Assembly (NCBI GenBank): GCA_007129695.1
Contig: SKVA01000527.1
Coordinates: forward strand, 1-10,385
Direction: 5' to 3'
DNA from: Spirochaetaceae bacterium
GTDB lineage: Bacteria > Spirochaetota > Spirochaetia > DSM-27196 > SLST01
Length of the DNA stretch: 10,385 nt
This document shows, in pieces, positions 1 through 7,302 of the stretch. The notes beneath the pieces are model-generated. The model saw only the letters and a program-made list of their open reading frames with translations, did not search any database and had not been told where the DNA came from. Position numbers and translations under genes: made by a program. Positions within the stretch are counted from its first letter, which is position 1, and each line of letters starts with the position of its first letter.

Positions 1-2770
1 CGACGTGAGGATCACTGTCGCTGACCCGCGCCTCCCGCGTCAGATGGTGCATCTCATGCACCCCTTCTGCGCGTTCACCGCTCTCTGCAAGCAGGTAGCC
101 CCGCAGCGCGCGAATCAGGTGCTCGAGAACGCGCGCCCCTGATACGACGCCCACCGCGTGGTCTTCAAGGCTGGCAAATCCGGTATCCCACGAAATCGAT
201 TCGAGCTGTCCTGGGACGTGGGTAAGCAGTTCGCGCGCCCGATCGAGCGCCGCGATCGCAGCGCGGTACTCGCCAAGGCGGTGTCGCGCCTCTGCAACAA
301 AGAACAGGCTCTCAGGGTTCTCACCACGACTCTCGAGTGCCTCGATCGCACGTTTGGGATGCCCGTTGTACACGTGAGCGCGTGCGAGCCAGCGCTCCAT
401 CACCCGTTCACCGCTGGTGCTCCCGATGACTCGCGAACGCGCCCTGCCGATCGAAAACGCGTCCAGGGCAGCCTCGTACCGTCCGAGTTCGAAGAGCACC
501 CTCCCTCGCGCAAGGTCGCTCCACAGTTGCACTTCACGCATACCCGTGTCCCCCGCAAGCCGCTCGAGCGCAGTCGCGTGGTCGAGCACGCGTGACAGGT
601 TGCCGTGGATATACTCGCACAGCAGCACCAGCCGAGCCGCGCGAACGCGCTCGAGCAGATCGCCACTGTCGTTTGCGAGCCTGCTTGCCATCTGGAAGTA
701 CTCGCGCGCCTCCAGGACTTCTTCCTGTCCGATCAGTACCAGACCCAGATCCAGGTTGGCCCGCGCAAGCCCGACTGCATCGTCGGACTCCTGGTACTCG
801 ACGATCGCGCGTTTCAGGAGCGTGACCGTCTCGCGCGACGGACGGTCGCGGAAGCTCAGTCGCGCGCGTTCGAGCGTCAGATCCGCGGCACCGACAACGT
901 TTGCGGTCGCATCGAGCGATGCCCGCACCCGCAATGCCGCCTGCGTGTTGCCCTGCAGATTTGCGAGTCGCAACCGGCCCGCTGCGATCGCAGTCTGCAT
1001 TCTGGTCCTGGCACTCGGCGCGAAACCGACCGGTGGCACCGCATCGTAGAGCAGTCGATGCGCGTCATGGAAGCTTCTCTGGTCGAGCAACACCTTCACG
1101 CCACGACGGTAGACGTCGGGGATCGACTGCCCGTCGTTGTGCAACTCAAGGAACCGCAACATCGCGTCGCTACACCGAGTAGAACCACGCTCCACGAAAG
1201 CAACCAGCCGGTCGCTCACCGTAGCGTAGACCGACCGGGCCGATCGACCAAGGCTGCGCTCGAGTCTCCGCTGGAGACCGGGGTATCGCGCGCGCCCGCT
1301 CACAGCGTCGACGAGCGCCAACTCTCGGAGGCGCTCCAGAACCGATGTCACACGAATCTCGTCAAACCCAAGGACCGACCATACTTGCGGTAGCAGCCGC
1401 CGATCGACGAAGGGAGCGATGTAGGTCACGGCAAGCAGGATCTCCTGGACGTCGCTGTCGAGCGACTCCACGACACGCCAGGCCAGGTCGTCGGCGCCGG
1501 TCTCTGCCAGTTCGTCGTCGGAAAGCTGCTCCCAGTGCGACGCACCGAGCAGGTAGTGCATGATTCCATCGCAGCGGGACTGCGACAACCGTACGAGTCT
1601 ACGCCAGTTCAGATTCCGGCGGGTCGCGTCGTCGGTCCGGCACGTAACGATGTCGCGGATGCGCGTTACACCGGGGGCAGAGAAGCGGAGTTTGCGGGCT
1701 ACCGACAGCAGCGACGTCAGCCCGGCCGTACTCTGCGCGGTGGCCAAGAAGACAGCCCCGTCGTCACCGAGTCCGGCCGCCTGACCGACGAGCCGAGACA
1801 GCATCTCAACCGACGCCTTCGGCCAGTGGTCTATGTCGATGCACAAGACCACGGGCACCAGGGTCGACGCGACAAGTCGCCGCGCGTACGCACGCAGGTA
1901 GAGATCGAGCGCAACGAACAGATCGGTCGCGAGATCGTCCGGCAACGCCGGCATTCCGGGCTGCAGCATCGCCTCCACGATTCCGGCTCGACCGTCCCAG
2001 ACCGCGGCTTCGGTACCGCTGAGCCAGTGCCGCGTCTGATGGACGGCGAACGCCGTCAGCATAGTCTGAAGCGGTCCGTACTGCCCGATTCCGGGCGCAC
2101 CGTCGTCGCACGCGTACGCGTACGCCACAATCCGATCGACATCGGTTGGCTGCAGCGTATCGAGCGCGGTCTGAACGTTCACGCGCTGCGCGAGCGAGTC
2201 GTCGCCGACGACGATCAGCAGGCCACCGACACGGGTGTTCGGGTCGAGCGCGTCAAGGAGCGCATCGACGGTTGCGTCGTCCCTCGCGAACTCGTCGACC
2301 GAACCCTGAACCGGGCCGGAGCCGTCGACACGGCCAAGCACGCACCGTGCAGCCGCTGAGCCAACCGTGACTTCCTCGATCCGCAGATGGTGGTCGAGCA
2401 GACCCGCAGCCGGTTCACTGATCCACACGACGTTGTCACGATCGACCGTGAGCAGGCGATTGCGCAGTTGATCGGCAGCCGCGGCAGCCGGACCGGGCAC
2501 ATAGTCGACGAACATCGACCACCCCGACAACTCTCCGTCGCGCGTCGACAGGATGCTCTGAACGTGCATTACGCTCGAAACGACTCCATCATGATCGTGA
2601 GACTCTGACCGGTCAAACGAGAACAACCAGAGCGATGGTCCGTCATCGTAGTACGACCCGCCCTCCACCTCTACCGCCGCAACCACCTGGCGGCGCAGGT
2701 CGTCGACAAGCGACGGCGACAGGCGTACAAGCTGCTTGAGACCGTGGATTTCAACTGCGATTCTATACAT
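1..2770 (-). CDS. Cyclase-like / degenerate STAND ATPase / TPR regulatory protein (3' end outside window)
   Basis: The reading frame is open without a stop from the ATG at 2770 to the left edge (923 codons), so the C-terminus is missing. Residues 1 to about 140 have the pattern of a class III nucleotidyl cyclase domain (an alternating strand at the start, a VEGGSYYDDG stretch near 35-45, a late NVVWISEPAAG strand), but I do not see the catalytic metal aspartates. Residues about 180-420 look like an AAA_16/STAND ATPase: VVLCIDIDHWPKASVEML (Walker B style, D312, D314, H315, W316) and QYGPLQTML (Y231-L234) fit the family. The place where GxxGxGKS should be (G183 to R196, GLLIVVGDDSLAQR) has no GKS. 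From about 660 onward there are TPR-like helical pairs, for example around G681, Y765 and Y835. A signal-regulated scaffold or regulator seems likely, but the function is unknown. The start is supported by GGGAGGG just ahead of the ATG. It lies 60 bases after the PilZ gene, on the same strand. Confidence 0.8.
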   Translation of the reverse strand, partial: MYRIAVEIHGLKQLVRLSPSLVDDLRRQVVAAVEVEGGSYYDDGPSLWLFSFDRSESHDHDGVVSSVMHVQSILSTRDGELSGWSMFVDYVPGPAAAAADQLRNRLLTVDRDNVVWISEPAAGLLDHHLRIEEVTVGSAAARCVLGRVDGSGPVQGSVDEFARDDATVDALLDALDPNTRVGGLLIVVGDDSLAQRVNVQTALDTLQPTDVDRIVAYAYACDDGAPGIGQYGPLQTMLTAFAVHQTRHWLSGTEAAVWDGRAGIVEAMLQPGMPALPDDLATDLFVALDLYLRAYARRLVASTLVPVVLCIDIDHWPKASVEMLSRLVGQAAGLGDDGAVFLATAQSTAGLTSLLSVARKLRFSAPGVTRIRDIVTCRTDDATRRNLNWRRLVRLSQSRCDGIMHYLLGASHWEQLSDDELAETGADDLAWRVVESLDSDVQEILLAVTYIAPFVDRRLLPQVWSVLGFDEIRVTSVLERLRELALVDAVSGRARYPGLQRRLERSLGRSARSVYATVSDRLVAFVERGSTRCSDAMLRFLELHNDGQSIPDVYRRGVKVLLDQRSFHDAHRLLYDAVPPVGFAPSARTRMQTAIAAGRLRLANLQGNTQAALRVRASLDATANVVGAADLTLERARLSFRDRPSRETVTLLKRAIVEYQESDDAVGLARANLDLGLVLIGQEEVLEAREYFQMASRLANDSGDLLERVRAARLVLLCEYIHGNLSRVLDHATALERLAGDTGMREVQLWSDLARGRVLFELGRYEAALDAFSIGRARSRVIGSTSGERVMERWLARAHVYNGHPKRAIEALESRGENPESLFFVAEARHRLGEYRAAIAALDRARELLTHVPGQLESISWDTGFASLEDHAVGVVSGARVLEHLIRALRGYLLAESGERAEGVHEMHHLTREARVSDSDPHV

Positions 2771-2772
2771 GT

Positions 2773-2807
2773 GCCCTCCCTATACTCATCGCCACATTCG
2801 GGAGGGC
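2773..2807 (-). promoter_or_regulatory. Hairpin that sequesters the ribosome binding site of the downstream large gene
   Basis: In the transcript read leftward, GCCCTCCC (2807-2800) pairs perfectly with GGGAGGGC (2780-2773) over 8 GC-rich base pairs, with a 19-base loop. The second arm is the Shine-Dalgarno sequence of the gene starting at 2770, and the ATG lies two bases past the stem. The first arm thus acts as an anti-Shine-Dalgarno. There is no U-run after the stem, so it is not a typical terminator for the PilZ gene upstream. The pairing is visible in the sequence. The regulatory role (thermosensor, protein-bound switch or simple damping) is inference. Confidence 0.6.
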
Positions 2808-2830
2808 TTTCAACACTCGACACCCGATTT

Positions 2831-4078
2831 CTACAGCTCGTCCCGTGCCAGGTTCCGCGGGTCGGCAACTCCCGCCGAATCAACGTCGCCCCGGTAGTCG
2901 GAGCCGTAGAGATGGATGAACAGACGCTCCATGTCGTCAGGGTCGAGCTCGATGAACTGAATCGCAAGGTACACCCGGTCAGCGTCGTTCCACTTGCGCA
3001 TGACCCGCCCACGCGTCGGTATCGTCGTGTCGGAGAGCCTGATTCTCAGGTCAAGATCGCTGTACAGCAGGATTTCCGGACCATCTTCGGGCAGCCCGAA
3101 TAACACCCCCGATCCTGAGATGTCGATCAGCTCGGCTCCCGCGAACTCTGCCGTCTGCGGTTCGGACTTGAAGTACCCATTGATCTTGAGCGAGTACGCG
3201 AAGATCCGGGCGAACTGCAGGACGAAGTCGAACACTCCAGGATCGAAGCGCGTCCTCTCGTTCCCGGTCCGGATCAGGTAGAGATACCCTACCACGTACT
3301 GCCGGTAGAGAATAGGGCAGTAGAGCTCGTGCGACAGCCCACGTTCCTGGTTCGCCTCGACCAGCGACCCGATCTTCTCCAGTACCGAAAACAGGTCTGC
3401 GCCGCCCCCGGTTTCGATCGCGATGATCTCATCCTGCGTCAGCAGTCGATCCCGGGTATCCTGCGACCGGATATGCGATTCGCCGCCGTACAGCGGCAGC
3501 ACAAGGATCTTGCCCGACTTCGCGACTATCAGCTCCTGGAAGGTCGTGGGCCTGCGCTCGCGGAACATCACGATCTTGTTCTCCGTTGCGAACTCCACCG
3601 CGCGTTCACGAAACGTCGTCAATAACTCGGTGATCCGCGCAGGGTCAAACCCCGGGTCGGCCCCGGGATCTTCGGCAGGCTCGTACTGGTCGGAGTCCGG
3701 ATAGTCGAGATGAACCGTCCGCCCCTTATGGAGGAACGAGACCCGCACGTCCTTGGGAGCCTTGATGCGCTCGAACGCTCGGGCAAGGTCACGGAAGAGC
3801 TCTGACGGCTGAGCGATTTCGGCCACTTCGTCGGATCGACTGATCACCGTGCTGGTGAACGTCATCGGGTTGTTGCGAAACCGGAAGAAGGCGGTGATCT
3901 GACCGAGCGTATCGGGGAACACATCGTCGGTCAGACGCAGCCAGATCCGTTCCTCATCGAGCTTTTCGATGAACGCCTGCAGCCGCTCGGCACCCAGATG
4001 CACCTCCACGGGGATCCGCTGGTCACGAACGTTGTTCAGCACGAACTCTTTTTCGATCCGTTTGATCTCGGTCGCCAC
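2831..4078 (-). CDS. PilZ-domain protein with DUF1577-like and GAF-like N-terminal region
   Basis: A 415-residue soluble protein. The C-terminal 100 residues (about 312-392) look like a PilZ domain, the usual cyclic-di-GMP binding module: the D-x-S-x-x-G motif is present as DISGSG (D319, S321, G324), followed by alternating strands ending near FIHLYG. The RxxxR motif that normally sits about 25 residues before DxSxxG is not evident in KINGYFKSEPQTAEFAG, so ligand binding is uncertain. Residues 15-125 resemble the strand-rich N-terminal domain of YcgR-type proteins. Residues about 145-300 (ITELLTTFRERA to FAYSLKING) look GAF-like. The overall plan resembles spirochaetal DUF1577/PilZ proteins. 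The GTG start directly follows the TGA of the lipoprotein gene, with GGAGGG (4090-4085) six bases before it, so the two genes are surely co-transcribed. A role in motility or surface behaviour is inferred from the family. Confidence 0.8.
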   Translation of the reverse strand: MATEIKRIEKEFVLNNVRDQRIPVEVHLGAERLQAFIEKLDEERIWLRLTDDVFPDTLGQITAFFRFRNNPMTFTSTVISRSDEVAEIAQPSELFRDLARAFERIKAPKDVRVSFLHKGRTVHLDYPDSDQYEPAEDPGADPGFDPARITELLTTFRERAVEFATENKIVMFRERRPTTFQELIVAKSGKILVLPLYGGESHIRSQDTRDRLLTQDEIIAIETGGGADLFSVLEKIGSLVEANQERGLSHELYCPILYRQYVVGYLYLIRTGNERTRFDPGVFDFVLQFARIFAYSLKINGYFKSEPQTAEFAGAELIDISGSGVLFGLPEDGPEILLYSDLDLRIRLSDTTIPTRGRVMRKWNDADRVYLAIQFIELDPDDMERLFIHLYGSDYRGDVDSAGVADPRNLARDEL

Positions 4079-4795
4079 TCACAGCCCTCCGTGGTCGGCG
4101 CCGGGTCGGTACGGCGCGCTCATAGTGCGGTCATCTGCAACCTGGATATCGGAAGTATACCACTCGCCGTCAGCCGCTCCTATGATCAGCTCACCCGCGT
4201 AACCACCGGTGTGCTCCAGAACCCGAAATGGCACCGAAAACTCACCCCCTGCAAGCCTGCGAGGCGTGCCGATCCGGATCTCGATCCCGCCGCGATCGGC
4301 CGCGATCAGCGCGACGGAAGTCCGCAGATCGTCGGCAACTGTGGATGCCCCGGGAGATCGAAAGGACACCGGTGCGTAGGTGGTAGCATCGCCGGCGGTG
4401 CCGGAGTTGCCCGCGACTATCGCGTCCAGTACGTCTTGGGCAACCTCGCGCGCGCGTCGGGCGGGGCCTTCGAACGCGGCAAGCCGACCGATCACAAAGT
4501 CGGCCGGGTACGCCGGCAGACTCTGTCGCCGCAGCGCGGCAAACGCGGACGCGCGGGGATCGATCGGCGCAACCGGTCCGCGCGGAACGCGCGCGCGTCC
4601 CGCCTCGGTGAGGACCATTCGCGTATCGGCTGCGGCTACCATGGGCGAACTCTCATCTTCGCCGGCAGGAACCGGAGGCGCCGGTGCGTCACGGTCGACC
4701 GATCGGGCGCACGCTGCGAAGAACAGCAGCGACAACGCCACAAGCCAGAGAGCAAAGACGAATCTCCTGTGGGCCGGGTGCGACAGTGGACTCAC
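4079..4795 (-). CDS. Putative lipoprotein of unknown function
   Basis: A 238-residue protein. The N-terminus is a signal peptide: two arginines, a hydrophobic stretch (FVFALWLVALSLLFFA) and then A-A-C, with the likely lipidated cysteine at residue 29. Bulky residues before the cysteine fit the looser spirochaetal lipobox. The mature part begins with a Pro/Ala/Glu-rich linker, followed by about 180 residues that I do not recognise. The end is strand-rich (GEFSVPFRVLEHTGGYAGEL, then GEWYTSDIQVADD). The GTG at 4795 is the only start that keeps the whole signal peptide. It has no Shine-Dalgarno sequence but lies 10 bases after a good -10 element, so the message may be leaderless. It is first in the leftward unit with the PilZ gene, with no spacing between them. 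Probably anchored in the inner or outer membrane facing the periplasm. Confidence 0.75.
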   Translation of the reverse strand: MSPLSHPAHRRFVFALWLVALSLLFFAACARSVDRDAPAPPVPAGEDESSPMVAAADTRMVLTEAGRARVPRGPVAPIDPRASAFAALRRQSLPAYPADFVIGRLAAFEGPARRAREVAQDVLDAIVAGNSGTAGDATTYAPVSFRSPGASTVADDLRTSVALIAADRGGIEIRIGTPRRLAGGEFSVPFRVLEHTGGYAGELIIGAADGEWYTSDIQVADDRTMSAPYRPGADHGGL

Positions 4796-4805
4796 GGTTG
4801 GCGTT

Positions 4806-4834
4806 ACTATAGAGTTGCCCGCGATGCGTGTAAA
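4806..4834 (-). promoter_or_regulatory. Sigma70-like promoter for the lipoprotein-PilZ unit
   Basis: Read leftward there is TTTACA (4834-4829), a 17-base spacer, and TATAGT (4811-4806). Both hexamers are one or two bases from consensus at the ideal spacing. Transcription would start near 4799, about four bases before the GTG at 4795, leaving almost no leader. The -35 hexamer lies inside the first codons of the divergent HD-domain gene, so the two transcription units share regulatory space. Confidence 0.65.
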
Positions 4835-6107
4835 GGAACGCGTGCGGTGGCACCTTGACCACGACTACAGAAACCCGATTCGCGACCCGCTCTGGAGCCA
4901 TATCCACCTCTCCGACGGTCTGCTCGCGGTAGTCGAGTCGGTTCCGTTTCAGCAGCTCGGCAGGATCAAGCAGCTCGGTCCGGCGCATCTGGTCTATCCC
5001 GGTGCCACCCACACACGCCTTGCGCACAGTCTGGGCGTCTACCACATCGCGCACCGGATGATCCGAACGCTCCTTTCCCACGACGAGTGCCCTCACCTGG
5101 ACCTGGAAGCCGTCGTCGCGTATCTGTGCGCCGCCTTGCTCCACGATCTTGGACACTTCCCGTTCACGCACAGTCTCAAGGAGTTGCCGCTCGACCACCA
5201 CGAAACGCTTGCAGCGCGGCTGATCGAGCAGGAACCGCTCGCGTCGTTGATCCGCGATCGCGTCGGCGTCGATCCCTCCTTTGTCGCCGCGATCATAGAC
5301 GAATCGATCGACGACGATCGCGACGAAGTCGGGTTCTTTCGCACGCTCCTGTCCGGTGCTCTCGATCCCGACAAGCTCGACTACCTCAACCGTGACGCGT
5401 ATTTCTGCGGCGTACCGTACGGGATGCAGGACATCGACTTCGCGCTCAGCCGCATCCGCCCCCATAGAGCTCACGGGATCATCCTCGAGCAGTCGGGGAT
5501 CTCAGCGGTGGAAAACGTGCTGTTCAGCAAATACCTCATGTACCGAGCGGTGTACTGGCACCGCAACGTCCGCGTCGCCACCGCGATGATCAAGACGGGG
5601 CTTTATGCGGCGCTCGCCGAAGGACTCATCCCGCTCGACAGCCTGTACGGGCTCACCGATGAAAGCTTCTACAACGGATTCGCGTCGCGCGACGGGCGAC
5701 CCTTTGAGCTCATCCGGCGCGTGCACGACCGTCAGTTGCACATCCCGGTTGCCGATGTCGAGTACATCGAATCGGAGCCAAATCACACGCGGTTGAGCGA
5801 CCTTGCGTATCGTCGTGGAGTCGAGGATCGGGTCAGGTCGATGATCGGCGGTACGACCGGACGCGCACCAGACCCTGAGGACGTGATCATCGACGTGCCC
5901 GAGGCGGTCAGCTTCGAGGTTCGCTTCCCGGTGCTGTCGGGCGACCGTATCCTCGACTACCCCAACGCGGGCACCGTGTTCACGCCGCACGTCATCGGCG
6001 ATTTCACCCGGACGCTCCGTCGAATCCGCCTGATGCTCAGCCCCGCCGTCGCGGATCGCTGCGTGCACCCGCAGGAACTGATCGACGCGGCGCTCGCCTC
6101 CAATTGA
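4824..6107 (+). CDS. HD-domain phosphohydrolase (dNTPase / SAMHD1-like family, COG1078)
   Basis: A 427-residue protein that begins MRVKERVRWHLDHDYRNPIR, typical of bacterial YwfO/SAMHD1-like HD proteins. The metal-site motifs are all present in order: RLAHSLG (R65, H68), LLHDLGHFPFTH (H107, D108) and DPDKLDYLNRD (181-191). Family members hydrolyse dNTPs to nucleosides and triphosphate or act on related nucleotides; the substrate here cannot be read from sequence. The frame stays open upstream to 4380, but that part runs antisense to the lipoprotein gene. The ATG at 4824 gives the family-like N-terminus, so I chose it. There is no clear Shine-Dalgarno. A TACTAT at 4805-4810 could serve as a -10 with a very short leader, although no good -35 stands at the right distance. 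The protein is probably cytoplasmic. It is followed after 36 bases by the 152-residue protein gene. Confidence 0.9.
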   Translation: MRVKERVRWHLDHDYRNPIRDPLWSHIHLSDGLLAVVESVPFQQLGRIKQLGPAHLVYPGATHTRLAHSLGVYHIAHRMIRTLLSHDECPHLDLEAVVAYLCAALLHDLGHFPFTHSLKELPLDHHETLAARLIEQEPLASLIRDRVGVDPSFVAAIIDESIDDDRDEVGFFRTLLSGALDPDKLDYLNRDAYFCGVPYGMQDIDFALSRIRPHRAHGIILEQSGISAVENVLFSKYLMYRAVYWHRNVRVATAMIKTGLYAALAEGLIPLDSLYGLTDESFYNGFASRDGRPFELIRRVHDRQLHIPVADVEYIESEPNHTRLSDLAYRRGVEDRVRSMIGGTTGRAPDPEDVIIDVPEAVSFEVRFPVLSGDRILDYPNAGTVFTPHVIGDFTRTLRRIRLMLSPAVADRCVHPQELIDAALASN

Positions 6108-6132
6108 TCATCCTGCGACCATGTACTAAACT
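6104..6132 (+). promoter_or_regulatory. Possible promoter for the 152-residue protein and ComFB genes
   Basis: TTGATC (6104-6109) and TAAACT (6127-6132) are separated by 17 bases, each matching the sigma70 consensus at four of six positions. The -35 overlaps the stop codon of the HD gene. A transcript would start about five bases before the ATG at 6144, again nearly leaderless. This is weaker than the promoters at 4806 and 9675; read-through from the HD gene is the alternative. Confidence 0.35.
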
Positions 6133-6143
6133 CTCTGCAGCCC

Positions 6144-6602
6144 ATGAAGTACTCCAGATTGATGAAGGAGCGCGTTCGTCGCGTCAATGTGATTCTCCAG
6201 GAGCTCGGCGTCCAGACGCTCGACGGCGAGTTTCTTGAGGACACGTACTCTGCCGGCTTTGAAACAGAAGACGGCTTTCAGGGCGGCATCTACATCGATC
6301 GGGAGAGCAAGTTCCTTGAACTCGCGTTCACGTTCGGCTTTTCGACGAACCTCGCCGATTTCGTTCAGAGCAAACTCGAAGAGATGCTGCACATATGCTA
6401 CGAGTACGGCTGCTACAGCTCGATCCAGACGTCCGAGCGCGAGGTGACGTTTTCGGTCTTCTCAAAGATCTACTATGCTGGCCTGAACTACTATGCGCTG
6501 AAGGAAACCTTCCGCGACTACCGGGAGGCCGTCGAGTCGCTGACCGAGATCCTTGAACTGCGCACCGAGCTCGGGAAAGGGGCTAACGGTGGCACCGCAT
6601 AA
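6144..6602 (+). CDS. Conserved-looking small protein of unknown function, possibly chaperone-like fold
   Basis: A 152-residue soluble protein with no signal peptide or membrane segment. The predicted order of elements is a basic N-terminal helix (MKYSRLMKERVRRVNVILQE), several strands (about 28-65, including GGIYIDRESKFLELAFTFGF), a helix (NLADFVQSKLEEMLHICYEY), strands (EVTFSVFSKIYYAG) and a long acidic C-terminal helix. This helix-strand-helix order recalls YbjN-like and type III chaperone-like folds, but that is only an impression and I do not recognise the family. Start: ATG 6144 (ATG 6162, codon 7, is possible). No Shine-Dalgarno is seen. Its last 14 bases overlap the start of the ComFB gene, which implies coupled translation and a shared process. 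Confidence 0.75.
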   Translation: MKYSRLMKERVRRVNVILQELGVQTLDGEFLEDTYSAGFETEDGFQGGIYIDRESKFLELAFTFGFSTNLADFVQSKLEEMLHICYEYGCYSSIQTSEREVTFSVFSKIYYAGLNYYALKETFRDYREAVESLTEILELRTELGKGANGGTA

Positions 6603-7293
6603 GGGTCTGATCATCCGCAACGCGATGGAGTCCGCCGTGATGCGGGTCGTCGATCAGATCTGCGAAGAGGACACCGCTTCGGCCGATCCAAAATATCTGA
6701 CTACCGAAGAGTGCCGACTCGACGTCGCCTGCTACGTGCTGAACAGAATTCCGCAGCGCTACGTCAGCTCAGCTCGCGGCCAGGCGCACACCGAGCAGGA
6801 CCTCGGTGAAGACCAGCAGCTGTTCGTTGACATCGTCACGCTCACCCACGAAGGGCTGCGTCGCGTCAGCAGCGTACGCCGGCCCTTCTACGGCAACGAA
6901 ATCGCCGAGCGCGCGCACGGCGGACCACGGTACTACCTCCCGACGATTACCGGCCGGCTACTGAACGGGCTCACCTTTGACCTGATCAGCGGGATCGATG
7001 TGTCGCTCCTCGCCGACGACCGCCCGATGGATATGCTCGACCTGCGCTGGCAGAACCCGTATACGATAGACCCCGGCACCGCCGGCACCTACCTGTTCTG
7101 GCCGCTGCCCATCGTGGCCGACCGCGACGACGACCATCGAACGTTTGAACTCGAGATTCGCGTTACGAACGGTGCCTACGAAGAGTTTCACCACTTCGTC
7201 ACCGTGGACGTCACGAGCACGAGCGACAGCTCCAGCCTGATTTCATCGGTCGGCGAGCTGCGAGTACCGGATCTCTATCTGCTACCGAAGTGA
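6589..7293 (+). CDS. ComFB-family protein with a long C-terminal extension
   Basis: A 234-residue protein. Residues about 7-70 match the late competence protein ComFB family: an N-terminal helix IIRNAMESAVMRVVDQICEE, then ECRLDVACYVLNRIPQRYVS (C42, R43, D45, N52, P55, Y58). ComFB proteins have been described as cyclic-dinucleotide receptors in cyanobacteria and occur widely, including in spirochaetes. Only one cysteine (C42) of the usual CxxC pair is present. The remaining 150 residues are strand-rich (YYLPTITGRLLNGLTFDLIS, TYLFWPLPIVADR, ELEIRVTNGAYEEFHHFVTV) and are not part of classic ComFB, which is about 95 residues. Start: GTG 6589 is chosen because AAGGGG (6577-6582) sits six bases upstream and the protein then starts just before the family homology; it overlaps the preceding gene by 14 bases. 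It ends 9 bases from the convergent DUF503 gene. Confidence 0.8.
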   Translation: MAPHKGLIIRNAMESAVMRVVDQICEEDTASADPKYLTTEECRLDVACYVLNRIPQRYVSSARGQAHTEQDLGEDQQLFVDIVTLTHEGLRRVSSVRRPFYGNEIAERAHGGPRYYLPTITGRLLNGLTFDLISGIDVSLLADDRPMDMLDLRWQNPYTIDPGTAGTYLFWPLPIVADRDDDHRTFELEIRVTNGAYEEFHHFVTVDVTSTSDSSSLISSVGELRVPDLYLLPK

Positions 7294-7302
7294 GCGTCCG
7301 CG

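Noticed and set aside
2109..2125. Short CGTACG-type tandem palindrome
   Set aside because: It lies inside the large gene and is explained by alternating Ala and Tyr codons.
605..2359. Long rightward open frames (605-1393 and 1535-2359) opposite the large leftward gene
   Set aside because: Their products are Arg/Pro/His-rich and low in family-like features, while the opposite strand has a 923-codon frame with recognisable ATPase and TPR patterns and a good start. They are shadows caused by high GC content.
2773..2807. Rho-independent terminator for the PilZ gene
   Set aside because: The stem is strong, but it is followed by ACATG instead of a U-run, and its second arm is the next gene's ribosome binding site.
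4380..4823. N-terminal extension of the HD gene upstream of 4824
   Set aside because: The extension is antisense to the lipoprotein gene, is Arg/Ser/Ala-rich, and lies before the normal family N-terminus.
4689..5474. A 261-codon leftward open frame opposite the HD gene
   Set aside because: It overlaps the catalytic region of a clear HD phosphohydrolase and has no protein features of its own.
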